From: Pseudoips prasinana
Taxonomy: Eukaryota > Arthropoda > Insecta > Lepidoptera > Nolidae
DNA length: 64,000 nt
Direction of reading: 5' to 3'
NCBI GenBank assembly: GCA_951640165.1
Contig: OX621253.1
Span: 31,007,969-31,071,968 of the forward strand
A program made the position numbers and the translations under genes. Below are positions 1 through 10,845 of this stretch, in pieces (position 1 is the stretch's first letter; each line of letters starts with the position of its first letter). Under the pieces are notes generated by a model. It made no database searches, was not told the DNA's origin, and saw only the letters and a list, made by a program, of their open reading frames with translations.

Positions 1-221
1 CACTTCAGCTTGGCAATTCTTACGGCTATGTCGGTTACTTTGGTTCGCCTGCGGATCTCAACATTTCTGATTCGATCTCGCAGGGAAACTCCAAGCATAG
101 CCCTTTCCATTGCTCTTTGGGTGACCTTGAGCCGCCTGCTAAGGCCCATAGTGAGCGACCACGTCTCTGTTCCGTAAGTCATCACTGGCAACACACACTG
201 GTCGAAGACTTTCGACTTGAG
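1..221 (-). mobile_element. RTE-type LINE, 3' coding fragment
   Basis: The antisense strand matches positions about 10340-10562 of the RTE copy found later in this window, in the part of the ORF2 tail between the reverse transcriptase and the 3' end. It enters from the left edge of the window and is cut off near 221. It is a dead fragment and part of the intronic repeat load of gene 1. Confidence 0.8.
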
Positions 222-359
222 ATTCTGATGTATAAGCTATATTATTGTAAAGTTTCATCAAATCCATTCAGTAGTTTTTACGTGACAGAGTAAGAAACAT
301 CCATCCATCCCTACATACCTACAAACTCTCACACTTATAATATTAGTAGCATTTAAATT

Positions 360-450
360 ATGCCAGTGATAACTTACGAAACCGAGACATGGTCAGTGTG
401 GTCACCCACTGTCAGCCTTACAAGACGGCTCAGGATCAAATCGAAATCCA
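360..450 (+). mobile_element. Diverged RTE ORF2 fragment
   Basis: The + strand reads PVITYETETW, close to PVMTYGTETW in the RTE copy at about 10369. The match fades after some 30 codons. It may be a scrap of the same insertion as the antisense fragment before it, but in the opposite orientation. Confidence 0.4.
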
Positions 451-1047
451 AAATGACGAAAACTACAACTCCATTGAATCGAATTTTATTACCAGGTGAA
501 GTCAAATTCGTTTGTGTATTGTTTTCTATCAAACAAGCTAGACTAGGGCTTAGTAATATCAAGTCAAACCCTCTCGACACTTTTGATACAAAACTACAAG
601 TACTGTTTTATCAATCGGCTATATCAGATATATATAGTTTCTGCAATGTTCTTAAGCCCGGGTTGTTGGTTGCTAAATAATATCAAGCCTGGTGTATTAG
701 ACACTTTCGGTGCGAGGCTACAAATACATCGCCCACCAGCGGAGGAAGATGCGATCTGAATTATTTTAGCAAGTAAGACAAGCAGAACAATCTTGCAATG
801 GTCAATGTATGAAATATCTATGACAAGTAGAATTTTGTGATAAATTACAATCTATAAGCAAAATAACAAAATATAAACAGTTAATGTTTTTTCTTTTAGA
901 TAAACAAACTTATTACTAGAATATTACATTTTGTAGTTACTACGGCAATTGATATTTATCTATAGTTTGTTATTTTTTAAATATACATTTCATAATACTT
1001 TATGCCTTGCAAAAAGAAACAAAAATTAAACCACATTTTTATTTCAG
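451..1047. other. AT-rich intronic sequence, nothing recognised
   Basis: No convincing coding region or repeat was seen. The tract ends in a pyrimidine-rich stretch and AG at 1046-1047, used here as the acceptor of the first visible exon of gene 1. Confidence 0.4.
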
Positions 1048-1392
1048 GTTTTGATCCTCTAAATAGTAAACTTAAATCGAATGCCAAAGAAACCGCGCCT
1101 CATCAATATACACGAAGACAACGGAAAGCAAATAAGATTCCTATAACAATAGCTAAAGACGAATATGTAGATAACAATGAACCAATTATAGTACCCTTAA
1201 ACCCTCCCCAAATGCCATTTGAGAAAGACCCGCTTGATTTACTGAAGGTCAAACAAGAAGTATTAGAACTTGATGAGGTAGATGATGAAGATGAAGCTAG
1301 TATTGGAGATGCGGAAGAAACCGATGATGAACTCGAGGACATTGATGTGAGTGATAAGGTGAAAATTCAGAATAAGGTGAAAAATAAATCAG
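1048..1392 (+). CDS. Gene 1, exon A: acidic, low-complexity segment
   Basis: Candidate internal exon of 345 nt. The acceptor is tttcag (AG at 1046-1047) and the donor is GTAAGAA at 1393. It begins with the last two bases of a codon and ends with the first base of the next, so it is phase 1 on both sides. It encodes about 114 residues: a basic start (RRQRKANK), then a strongly acidic run of D and E. A VKQE peptide near the middle fits the sumoylation consensus (family knowledge; not shown here). The frame is open throughout, and joins in phase to all later exons of gene 1. I infer a linker between an unseen N-terminal domain (a THAP finger would be expected) and the repeat exons. Function unknown. 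The gene model rests on splice signals and phase only. Confidence 0.6.
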
Positions 1393-1544
1393 GTAAGAAA
1401 ATTGGTGAAACTGTCTATTGAGAGAGTTTTTGGGATTGTCTTTCCCTTTTGTCTAGTGATATCGTGTTCGGTTTTGTCCTGGGTCAGGCTAAAAAAATGA
1501 TATTATTTTGGGATTTTTCTGTTGGAAAAATATTTCAATATCAG

Positions 1545-1625
1545 TTCGGGGTGTGGAAGTTGAAAGAATACACCCCCATGCCTCAAAGTGCAAGTAAAAG
1601 CCGTTGGTCCTGTACCTGATCTATA
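1545..1625 (+). repeat. SINE fragment (second SINE family)
   Basis: The stretch around 'acacccccatgcctc' resembles positions about 39825-39900 of the tRNA-like SINE at 39716. Only the central body is present, without a B box. Confidence 0.4.
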
Positions 1626-2118
1626 ATATTACATAATCAAGCAATGTTTGTTAGAGCTAAGCGTGCCCACACAGGCCTCCAACACGATAGCAAAATTCAC
1701 GAGCTCAGAAAGCACGTAGAAGGAATCGCGGTCACCGGGCTACCTCACCCGATTGGCAGATCATTCCTTGGATGAACACGATCACCTGATCCTCCATAGA
1801 GCCAACGCCATAAAAAATGCAAGAACATGAATTTATTTTTATTAACTGAATTGACGGTCTAGCGGTAGCATGCGCACACGCAGACAACGAATCAAATTCC
1901 AGGATGTGCCAATTGTTACTAAAATCCATATGAGAACTTGGACAACAAATTGGAGTTAAAAAGTTGGCATTCTTATACCCCTGATCTTCATAGAGGATAA
2001 AAAACCATCGTTCTTCCACGTAGACTCCCTCTGGTCGCGTCGCTATCCTATTTCAGTATGACGTGTCCCGCGCAAATGTCCGAAATTCAAAGAGGAGTTA
2101 AAAAGTTTTCTATTTCAG
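1626..2118. other. Intron, nothing recognised
   Basis: No repeat or coding region that I can name. The only open frame here is a 95-codon antisense one without supporting features. Confidence 0.3.
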
Positions 2119-2211
2119 GTAAAATTAACAGCAGTGGAGATGTTAACCTGAGAGCACCATCTCCTAAACTGGGTCTGGCTAAAGAAATCGTGGAAAGAAT
2201 TATAAAAAGTG
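2119..2211 (+). CDS. Gene 1, exon B
   Basis: Candidate 93-nt exon between the acceptor tatttcag and the donor GTGAGG at 2212. It is phase 1 on both sides and encodes 30 residues, beginning KINSSGDVNL and ending VERIIKS. It joins exon A through a glycine codon made from both exons. The short length and symmetric phase are shared with exons C to G. Function unknown. Confidence 0.5.
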
Positions 2212-2823
2212 GTGAGGACCGCGTTATTACAGTATATGTATAATATAGGCCAAGAGACAAAGCAGGTGGCAACGTCGTGTAGAAATAAGCGCATAGGATT
2301 ATGAATTATAAATAGTTGCTGTCGTATTCGATAGATGGGGTTATTGGCAAAATTAGAAGTCACAATGGTTTCGTTCACATTTTATGCATAGTGCTAAGTA
2401 AAAATATATTTTTGTTGAGAAGTGTTCGGGTGCAATATTACTGTCAACCATGCTCTCTATAATATCTGGCTCAATATGAACCGCTGGCTTTTAATCTCAA
2501 GTCCCACAAAAATGTGATATTGGGATTTGTCTGCTGTTAAGAAAAATCGATATTGCTTTTATTATTGTGCGTCGCCACAATAGTAAAACAACATGGACTG
2601 ATCTACAGTCGAAAGGAGACTGATATTTTCTGCAGACTGCTTGGATTTCAGCCTTCGAACCATCCCCGACGACTGCCTCGCGAACGATGTGCCGAATACA
2701 CGTTCTCGCCTGGCTCGTCACTGTTGCATGAAATACAAGGCCGTTTCGTATCGTCAAGTGGCGTTGCCAGTATTGTAATCTTAGTCCAGCCCCCATACTG
2801 ATTACTTTCACACAAATTTCACT
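2212..2823. other. Intron, nothing recognised
   Basis: Open frames of 80-100 codons exist on both strands at about 2500-2810, but no motif or splice structure supports them. Confidence 0.3.
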
Positions 2824-3078
2824 GTGTGGTGACGGCGTAGAATATCATCACCCCATCTCATACCGTGGAGGGCGTAGAAATTCCGAGGGAATACCTACCA
2901 GGGAACGGGCAGCAGCGTCTCTCTGTGAATTATGACCATCAAACTGCGATCGACAACCCGTCTGCCAAGCGTGGCGATTATGGGACCCTCCTTCCCCTCC
3001 CCAGATGATTTTTGGAGGAGGCTTTTGTCCAGCAATGGACGTTTGACGGCTGTTCTGTGATGATGACACAATTTGCAA
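2824..3078 (+). mobile_element. Internally deleted RTE (non-autonomous)
   Basis: The first ~170 bp match the 5' end of the RTE at 7645 (gtgtggtgacgg, then 'cgtctgccaagcgtggcga'). The last ~60 bp match its 3' end (ggaggcttttgtccagcaat, then gatgat). The coding body is missing. Copies of the same build occur at 36700-36955 (+) and 53415-53645 (-), so this is a family, and one presumably mobilised by the full-length RTE. Confidence 0.7.
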
Positions 3079-3165
3079 CTTGTGGCTGGTTGGCTGACTC
3101 CAATATTAATATGAAAGGGAGATAATGGTATGATGGATGGTGATGATTTCATTAAAATATATATG

Positions 3166-3366
3166 TTGGCGAGGTTGGCAAATGCTTGCTTTTCACCCCG
3201 GAGGTCGTGGATTCGAATCCCACCCAGGGCAGATATTTGTGTGCATAAACATGTCTGTTTGTTCTGAGTCTGGGTGTAATTATCTATATAAGTATGTATA
3301 TACAAAAGAAATTCAATATCAGTTATCTGGTTTCCATAGTACAAGCTCTGCTTAGTTTGGGATCAT
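3166..3366 (+). mobile_element. tRNA-derived SINE, family 1
   Basis: It has a tRNA-like head with a pol III B box (gattcgaatcc), a conserved body (ctgagtctgggtgtaattat) and a tail containing 'acaagctctgcttagtttgg'. At least seven further full or partial copies lie in the window. It resembles the SINE family called Metulj in butterflies (from memory, not checked). Confidence 0.75.
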
Positions 3367-3602
3367 AAAACCAGTGTTGCAACAGTTAATGTTGCAGCTA
3401 GTGCTGAGATGGGACCAATTCGGATTCGCACAGATAATCATTAAGGACTTCTATATGTGTACCTATTTATATATTTTATTATTATTATCTGTGCTTGTTT
3501 GCTGAATAAATGTATTTTCTTTCTTTTTAAAGGCCGTGTGTAAATAATGTCCCAGGATATTAGGATATTAAATATAAAATAAAAATACTTTTTCCTATGT
3601 AG

Positions 3603-3698
3603 CCCTACCGAGTGCGGCGAGTACCGACCAGAACTCTTCAGAAAACAAAATCTATACGAAGTCGCAAATTAAAACAACCTCGCCAAAAGCGTCGCCAG
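3603..3698 (+). CDS. Gene 1, exon C
   Basis: Candidate 96-nt exon with the acceptor tcctatgtag (AG at 3601-3602) and the donor GTGAGT at 3699. It is phase 1 on both sides and encodes 31 residues rich in S, T and K, ending KTTSPKASP. The frame agrees with exons B and D. It is compositionally biased and probably disordered. No known domain. Confidence 0.5.
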
Positions 3699-3737
3699 GT
3701 GAGTATCACATTAGTTTCTATAGTTTTTTTTTTATCA

Positions 3738-4040
3738 AATATGATGGCAAATGAGCAAGTGGGTCCCCTGATGGTTAGTGATCACCGCCGCCCATTGACA
3801 CTCGCAACACCAGTGGAGCCGCAAGTGCTTTGCCGGCCTTTAAGAAAAGAATAGGCTCTCTTCTTGAAGGTTGCCATGTCATACCGGATCGGAAATACCT
3901 CCGCAGCTAATTGATTCTGGTGGTAGATGACCATACATCCAGGTGATAAGGGTGAAATTTCCACTTATGGCGAGAGGGTCTGTGGCGGAATGTGGTGGCA
4001 GGTATAAGCTCGAACAATTTCTCCGAACACTCCCCATGAG
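3738..4040 (+). repeat. Dispersed lepidopteran repeat
   Basis: It begins 'atggcaaatgagcaagtggg' and continues 'gtgatcaccgccgcccat' and 'cactcgcaacaccag'. The first ~110 bp recur just after each exon G copy (about 7304, 11259, 14768 and 28402). I know this sequence as a common repeat in moth genomes but cannot assign its class. Confidence 0.6.
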
Positions 4041-4177
4041 AAACAACGACTTGTATACACTTTTAAACTATCGCGTATCATAATTATATATGAAAATAAA
4101 AATAAGGTTAGTCGCGTTAATACCTGTTAACAATGTTCATATATAACAACTTGTATATTTTTAAACAATTTTACTGC

Positions 4178-4440
4178 CTCGTTGGTCTATAAATACCGTG
4201 TTCAACCGCAGATAACCAGGTCCTGGGTTCAAATACCGGATCGGGCCGAAAGTGATTTTATTGTAAAAAGAAAATTTTCTCAGAATCAGCCCGAAGTCTG
4301 GGAGTTGGCGGTATTGTATCATATCGAAACTGTCGGTCCTGTACCTGACCTATTTCCGGTCGTGTCGGTAGTTGTCCCATCGGATCATGATCGCGATAAC
4401 ACACAACCTCATCTGCAACAACTTATATTGCACTAGATTT
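4178..4440 (+). mobile_element. tRNA-derived SINE, family 2
   Basis: The head 'ctcgttggtctataaatacc' is followed by a B-box-like 'tgggttcaaata', and the body contains 'cagcccgaagtctgggag'. A second copy lies at 39716-39975 and a fragment at 1545. Confidence 0.65.
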
Positions 4441-4443
4441 AGA

Positions 4444-4508
4444 TTCACAGGCACGCCTTACAAACATGTTCTTATTGTAAGAACATGTTTGTAAGGCGTG
4501 CCTGTGAA
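4444..4508. repeat. Perfect 31-bp hairpin with 3-nt loop
   Basis: The arms 4444-4474 and 4478-4508 are exact reverse complements. They begin ttcacaggcacgcc, and the loop is 3 nt. An exact inverted repeat of this length is either recent or an inversion at a repair or assembly join. Confidence 0.9.
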
Positions 4509-4713
4509 CTTTATAATAATAGCGAAAAACTAGCAGACATTGATGTTTTCTGTTGTACAGTAACATCATTGAAAAAAGTGTTTTTGTCTTTATCACCTTT
4601 TAAATTTCATAAGTAACTTAGAACTTAGCCCATCAACTAATACTTTGTTAATTCATGAGAAAACTATAGGTCTTTAAGTAAATTACAAATAATCAGTGCT
4701 AAAAATTACTATG

Positions 4714-4837
4714 GTGAGAGAACTACCCAGTACATAGTTCCCCGCCTACTCAATAGCTTAGAACCATCTTTGAAAAACAACATAACAGAAACAAACATCA
4801 AACGTTGGTTAAAAGTACATTTCCTTAACACGCTGTA
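4714..4837 (+). pseudogene. LINE reverse transcriptase C-terminal scrap
   Basis: The + frame reads YIVPRLLNSL and then KRWLKVHFLNTL before a stop at 4835. This pattern is typical of the C-terminal tail of non-LTR reverse transcriptases in insects. Nothing upstream is intact. Confidence 0.4.
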
Positions 4838-5232
4838 GAATTATGTGTCGTATATTGTACTTCACTAATAAATAGGATCTTTGTAATTGGGTAGTTTGCA
4901 AAATAAAAAATTGTTATCTACCATCTCATTATTAATTTGTCAGTGTTAAAATACGGTTGTTAGTTATTATTTACTTTTCATTATAATATCTATTTCGCTA
5001 GTTTTAAATAGAACTTGTACTAGTATTCCGGAGAAACCTTCGGTGGTTTTTGGTAGACTTTTGTATTGCTTTATGTGTTTTTATACTAACAATAAAAAAA
5101 AAGTAAAGAATGAAATATTTAAGTTCTTCTGTATGACCGTTTGTTTCTTACCAAAATAAAATAAAATATACTCGTAGCTAGCTCGTCTACTGACTGAGGA
5201 GTAGGCGAGTCGTAATCATAATGTTATTTCAG

Positions 5233-5310
5233 ATAACGACGACCAACCTAAACTGGATGTAATGTTGAAAACAGGAGGAACGGCGAGACGGTTGCGTCGG
5301 ATAAACCTAG
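5233..5310 (+). CDS. Gene 1, exon D
   Basis: Candidate 78-nt exon with the acceptor gttatttcag and the donor GTGAGC at 5311. It is phase 1 on both sides and encodes 25 residues, DVMLKTGGTARRLRRINL being the last part. The basic run RRLRR could be a nuclear localisation element (inference). Same size class as exons E, F and G. Confidence 0.55.
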
Positions 5311-5857
5311 GTGAGCCAGCTACAGCCAGCAGCGTCGCCACCTCGGAGTTACAAAATATCCTGTAATCATGAGATTAATTGTTGGATAACCATGGCGTGG
5401 TTAATAAATACTTGCTTTTCACGTCGGAGGTCTAAAACCTCATTCAACTCTTTTTTCGCGATAGAAAGAGTTCTTCTGCTTTTTATAAATGGCTAGTCCC
5501 AATGTCGACAACTCTGCCAATGTCAGATTGTGAAATGGGAAAACGTGAAATAATTTAATTCAATTTTAACGACACTACTTACATTGATGTGTGTTATAAC
5601 ACTGAAACAGACATAATAATGATGACACATAATATAAATAAATAATAAATATGAACATGAGTAATTGTTAAATATAGATAGAAAGAGTTACTTTCGCATT
5701 TATAATATATTATATGATTGCATTTTTGTAATAATCCCCCGCGTCATATGGATTAGTTTCCCTAGTGCGGGCGTTGGCTTAATAATGTACTATCAATTTC
5801 AAAGTGTTTCCACAGATGGCGTCGCGTGTAAGCAATATTAACCTCATTCATTTGCAG

Positions 5858-5935
5858 CCGACATCAAATCTCACGACGAGATGCGTCATGTGATGGAGTC
5901 TGCAATACGCATCAAATGCATCAAGCCAGTACAAG
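5858..5935 (+). CDS. Gene 1, exon E
   Basis: Candidate 78-nt exon with the acceptor catttgcag and the donor GTAAGG at 5936. It is phase 1 on both sides and encodes 25 residues (DIKSHDEMRHVMESAIRIK, then CIKPVQ). It splices in frame to exon D through an alanine codon and to exon F through an aspartate codon. No domain recognised. Confidence 0.55.
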
Positions 5936-5954
5936 GTAAGGCAGAGTAAGAGAT

Positions 5955-6235
5955 ATTAGGACTACTACTACTTATCGTATGGGCAGTGGTTACCCTAGTG
6001 TCAGAGTTGTTCAAGCCGCCCAGACGGCCTCTGACATGGCTTAACGACTGTTGCCTAATGACTACAACCGGGACCGACAGCTTAACGCGCCCTCCGAAGC
6101 ACGGAGACGCTCAAAAATTATACCACTTTGGCGATCACCCATCTAAAGACCGCGATCCTAGTTACTTAACCCCGCCGAATGCTAACGGACCGGTTCGAGC
6201 ATCTAGCTATAAACCTATAATTCAGGTTGTAATCT
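5955..6235 (+). repeat. Dispersed repeat (copy 1 of 2)
   Basis: It shares about 280 bp with 41940-42200, including 'gtgtcagagttgttcaa', 'aaccgggaccgacag' and 'gccctccgaagcac'. Class unknown. It sits between exons E and F. Confidence 0.65.
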
Positions 6236-6345
6236 ATCTCCATTCCAAATTTCATCTAAAACCATTCGGCTGTTTTGTGTGATTGTGTAACAAACATCCA
6301 AACATATTTATAATAGTAGAATTAATTGTGTATTTTACTTTACAG

Positions 6346-6420
6346 ATAATGTGGAGCCCAAAAAGAATATAGTCATGCATGCAATAGAACTGCCAGGAGA
6401 TCCAACCATTTTACCCTCAA
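6346..6420 (+). CDS. Gene 1, exon F
   Basis: Candidate 75-nt exon with the acceptor tactttacag and the donor GTAAGAAG at 6421. It is phase 1 on both sides and encodes 24 residues, with IVMHAIELPGDPTILPS at the end. It is the same length as the exon G copies and, like them, ends in a serine codon plus a lone A, which suggests common descent by exon duplication. Confidence 0.55.
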
Positions 6421-6477
6421 GTAAGAAGAATTATCACATTAAAATATAAATATATCTTAGGACGTTATTCACACACG

Positions 6478-6592
6478 ATCGTCTGATCCCAAACTAAGCA
6501 GAGCTTGTGCTATGGAAACCAGATAACTGATATACCAGATATACTAGTATTCTTTCGTAAATTAATACTTATATAGATAACTAGCTGTGCCC
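6478..6592 (-). mobile_element. SINE family 1, 3' part
   Basis: The antisense match includes 'ccaaactaagcagagcttgt' and 'ggaaaccagataactgatat', the tail of the family 1 SINE. The tRNA-like head is missing. Confidence 0.7.
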
Positions 6593-7157
6593 CGCGGCGT
6601 TAAAGTTCATAAATTATAGCCTATGTGTTATTCGGATTATATCTGCTTTTATATATTATATTATAGCTATAAATTTGGCATACTTAATAATTCTTACAAA
6701 TAGCATAAATTATAAAACTTTTTATTATTAACAAAAAGCCTTCTTCCTCTCTTCTACTATGCTGTGCCCGACAGGGTCCATAATTATAAGATTATACCAT
6801 CTGTTATACATCATGGAAGCAATAATTGATTGAGTATTGAGTATTACTACAAAGTTTCATCAAAATCCGTTCGTAAATTTTTGGCGTGAAGAAGTAACAA
6901 ACATACAGGTTCACAAACTCACAAATTTTCACCTTTATAATATCGGAGGTCGTGGGTTCGATCCCCACCCAAGACAGATATTTGTGTACCATGAACATGT
7001 CTGTCCGTCCTGTGTCTGGGTGTATTTATCTATATAAGTATGTATTTATAAAAGAAAAGTAGTATATGTTGCATATCAGTTATCTGGATAATAATAAATA
7101 AATAATGTCTCAGGATATTATTATATGCGATTACTGTTAGGATCGCTCGTTTTTTTA

Positions 7158-7165
7158 TGACGTCA
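7158..7165. promoter_or_regulatory. TGACGTCA palindrome 60 bp before exon G1
   Basis: The CRE/ATF-type octamer occurs at the same 60-bp distance before all four exon G copies (7158, 11113, 14622, 28259). This conservation may only reflect shared descent of the units. A splicing or transcription role is inference. Confidence 0.35.
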
Positions 7166-7217
7166 TATTCCGTGTGTCTATGTATAACATACATACTAAT
7201 CGGAGTGTTTGTTGCAG

Positions 7218-7292
7218 GTAATTTGCCACACGTTGAGAATATATCCAAGCCTACAAGTACTGAGCCATCAAAACCAACCAGGTTATCATCAA
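7218..7292 (+). CDS. Gene 1, exon G1 (repeat exon, copy 1)
   Basis: 75-nt exon with the acceptor gtttgttgcag and the donor GTAAGAAC at 7293, phase 1 on both sides. It encodes 24 residues beginning NLPHVENISKPTSTEP and ending RLSS. It is the first of four near-identical exons in tandem units. The serine, threonine and proline content suggests a flexible linker. Because the unit is symmetric, inclusion of one, two or three copies would lengthen the protein by about 25 residues each. Confidence 0.55.
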
Positions 7293-7644
7293 GTAAGAAC
7301 TATGGCAACAAACGAGCAAGCGGGTCATCTGATGGTAAGTGATCACCGCCGCCCATGGACACTCGCAACACCAAAGGAGTCGTGGGTGCGTTGCCGGCCT
7401 TTAGGAGTCAGCAAACAAGTGTTGCTGACCCTTCCCCCTTCCCCGATGAGATCTGGTAACTAGAATAGGGACGGAAATGTGTTACAGGAAACCGCATGCG
7501 CGCGCTGCTTGGCGGAGAGAGATAGCGACAATTGCAGTAATGTTGCGTACGTTTGGTACCACGACGTACTGTCGGCCAACATGGTGTGTGCGATCATATA
7601 TTCGACCAATCACATTATGAATAAATTTCCTTCACATACAATTC

Positions 7645-10600
7645 TGCTGTGTGGTGACGGCCTAAGAATATCACCACCCCCTCTCATCCCGTGGGGGACG
7701 TAAAAGTCGTCCCGAGGGAAATATACACACCAGAGAACGGGCAGCAGCGTTCTCCTGAGTACCATGTCCACCTTACTGCGATCGCCAACCCGTCTGCCAA
7801 GCGTGGCAATTATGGCAAATCCCCTCAAATGGTGGACACAACCAAACCGCGGCCCCCAGTCCCCGGCAGCCCTGCTATTCCCAGCCGTGGTAACAGCCGT
7901 GGTTACGGCTGGGCAGGGGGTGCTAAGAATCCCCGGCAGATTCCGCGTTACCAACACCGACGACCTCTGGCCCTGGCAACATATAACACACGTACACTGC
8001 GGTCCGACGAGAAGATAACCGAACTGGAGGAAGAATTGAGCAGGTTACATTGGGATATTGTAGGATTATCTGAAGTCCGAAGAGAGGGGGAGGACTCGAT
8101 AATACTGAAATCCGGAAACCTGCTCTATTACCGGAAGTTGACCAAATATCCCAAGGTGGTGTCGGATTCATAGTCCACAAGTCCCTCGTGAACAACCTAG
8201 TGAAAATCGAGAGTGTGTCGACGAGGGTTGCGTACCTTATACTCAGAATCACCAAGCGGTATTCGTTGAAGGTTATACAGATATACGCGCCCACTTCGAC
8301 ACACTCCGACGATGAAGTAGAGGTTATGTATGAGGACATATCCAGAGCCATACATACCTCTAACTCCTATTTCACTGTGGTCATGGGGGACTTTAACGCG
8401 AAGCTGGGCAAACGATTCGGTAATGAGCTGAGAGTGGGGCAATTTGGAACTGGAGACCGGAACCCCCGGGGCCAAATGTTGGCCGACTTCATGGAGAAGG
8501 AGGGACTCTTTATGATGAATTCCTTCTTCAGGAAGCCGGATCACCGCAAATGGACCTGGGTGAGCCCCGATGGTAAAAATAAAAATGAGATAGACTTTAT
8601 CTTGTCGACGAGACGACAGATGTTCAATTATGTCTCCGTGATCAATGCGGTTAAAATCGGGAGCGATCACAGACTGGTCAGAGGCTCATTGAACCTTAAT
8701 GTCAAACTCCAGAGGTCCCGACTGATAAAGTCTACGCTCCGACCTTTACCTATCCACGTCCAAAACCCCGAACCATTTCAGCTCGAACTGCAAAACCGTT
8801 TCGAATGCCTAGCAGACTGCGAGGAAGTGGACTCATACTATGACAGGCTCGTAGAAGCTGTCCATACGGCTGGGTCTAAGGTCTTCAAGGCCCGTCGTAC
8901 AAACAGAACAAAAAAGATCTCTGACTTTACCCTGCAACTTATGGAAGATAGACGGAAAATGGTTCTGACATCCTCAGATGATGCTACCAGATATCGGCAG
9001 CTCAACAGACAGATCTCAAATTCTTTGACTCGCGACACGCGGCAATTTAATACAATTAGTATTAAAGAGGCTATCGAGCGGAACAAAGGCTCTAAAGTGT
9101 TCGCAAGAGCTCTGTCTGTTGGACAGAGCCAACTGACGAAGCTGAAGACTGAGGATGGCAGAACCGTCACGTCTAAGCCTGAGTTGCTGGGAGAGATCGA
9201 GAAGTTCTACGGACAGTTACATACGACAACACAGCCACCTGTCAAAAGTCATGCCTCAGATCCCAGAGCACGACTAACCCGACACTACACCTAAGACATC
9301 CCGGACGTCAGCCTGTACGAGATTAGAATGGCTCTCAAACAACTCAAGAACAATAAGGCGCCTGGTGATGATGGAGTTACAGCAGAGCTTCTGAAGGCGG
9401 GTGGTACACCAATCCTACGGGCCCTTCAGAAGTTATTTAACTCCGTCATACTAGATGGTCAAACGCCACAAGCATGGCACAGAAGTATGGTGGTGCTCTT
9501 CTTCAAAAAGGGCGACAAGACCCTATTGAAGAATTATAGACCCATCACACTGCTGAGCCATGTTTACAAGTTGTTTTCGAGGGTCGTTACGAACCGTCTC
9601 GCGCGCAGGTTTGACGACTTCCAGCCTCCCGAACAAGCCGGTTTCCGAAAAGGCTTTAGCACCATAGACCACATACATACGCTGCGGCAAGTTATACAGA
9701 AGACCGAAGAGTATAACAAGCCACTGTGCTTAGCGTTTGTGGACTATGAGAAAGCCTTTGATTCTATCGAAACATGGGCCGTGCTGAGGTCTCTCATAAG
9801 GTGCCAAATTGACTACCGGTATATCGAGGTGATAAAGTGTTTGTATGAAAACGCCACTATGTCAGTGCGACTCCAGGATCAGATCTCGAAACCTATTCAC
9901 TTGCAGCGAGGCGTGAGACAGGGAGATGTTATATCTCCGAAACTGTTCACCGGTGCATTGGAAGACGTCTTCAAGCTTCTGGACTGGAAAGGCTTTGGCA
10001 TCAATTTCAATGGCGAGTACATCACTCACCTTCGATTTGCCGATGATATCGTAGTCATGGCTGAGACCATGGAAGACCTCGGTACAATGCTCGATGACCT
10101 CAGCAGAGTCTCTCAACAAGTGGGTCTGAAAATGAACATGGATAAGACGAAAATCATGTCAAACGTCCATGTTGCGCCCACTCAATTGAAAGTTGGTGAC
10201 TCTGCACTCGAAGTTGTAGAGACAGACCATCCAACTAGGTAGGTCCAACTTCGAGAAGGAGGTCAATCGTAGAATCCAACTCGGCTGGGCAGCGTTCGGG
10301 AAGCTACGTAACATCTTCTCGTCCAAAATACCGCAGTGTCTCAAGTCGAAAGTCTTCGACCAGTGTGTGTTGCCAGTGATGACATACGGAACAGAGACGT
10401 GGTCGCTCACTATGGGCCTCATTAGAAGGCTCAAGGTCACCCAAAGAGCAATGGAAAGGGCTATGCTCGGAGTTTCCCTGCGGGATCGCATCAGAAATGT
10501 CGAAATCCGCAGGCGAACCAAAGTCACCGACATAGCCCGAAGAATTGCCAAGTTGAAGTGGCAGTGGGCAGGGCACATAGCTCGTAGAGCCGACGGCCGT

Positions 10601-10801
10601 TGGGGCAGAAAGGTTCTCGAATGGCGACCACGAACCGGAAGACGCAGGGCAGGCCTCCTACAAGATGGACCGATGATCTTGTGCGGGTCGCTGGAAAATG
10701 CTGGATGCGAATAGCACAAGACCGGCAATTGTGGAGATCTTTGGGGGAGGCCTTTGTCCAGCTGTGGACGTCTTTCGGCTGATATGATGATGATGATGAT
10801 G
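7645..10801 (+). mobile_element. RTE-clade LINE, nearly full length, dead
   Basis: A 3157-bp insertion with the 7-bp target duplication ACAATTC (7638-7644 and 10802-10808). The 5' end is 'tgctgtgtggtgacgg' and the 3' end is 'gtggacgtctttcggctgat' plus (GAT)n. It encodes endonuclease and reverse transcriptase, as RTE elements do. It interrupts the tail of exon-duplication unit 1. Confidence 0.85.
7691..10782 (+). pseudogene. RTE endonuclease-reverse transcriptase, disrupted
   Basis: The polyprotein nicks DNA with an APE-type endonuclease and copies its own RNA at the nick. Visible motifs: an endonuclease start at about 7970-8075 (ATYNTRTLRS, then IVGLSEVRR), GDFNAKLGKR at about 8389, SDHRLV at about 8664, RT fingers LKNNKAPGDDG at about 9340, VDYEKAFDS at about 9740, and the catalytic FADDIVVMAE at about 10036. 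The reading frame is broken by a frameshift near 8145, an in-frame TAA at 9292, a frameshift near 10235 and another near 10650. The frames on either side of 9292 are the same, so that break is a point mutation. Not functional. Confidence 0.85.
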
Positions 10802-10845
10802 ACAATTCATCTCAATTTTATTGTACGGAATGATAACATAGCATA

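Larger units (their letters stand above)
6945..7637 (+). repeat. Exon-duplication unit 1 (SINE, exon G1, repeat)
   Basis: The unit contains a family 1 SINE (B box ggttcgatcc near 6957), a TGACGTCA at 7158, exon G1, the 'gatcaccgccgcccat' repeat and a tail with 'cgaccaatcacattatgaat'. The same order recurs in units 2, 3 and 4. In this unit the tail site where the hAT-like element sits in units 2 and 3 is empty (about 7459). Confidence 0.8.

Noticed and set aside
1103..1342. Serine-rich 79-codon minus-strand ORF
   Set aside because: It is the antisense of the GAT/GAA-rich acidic part of exon A.
2087..2378. Minus-strand ORFs over exon B
   Set aside because: Shadows. The + strand has matching acceptor, donor and phase.
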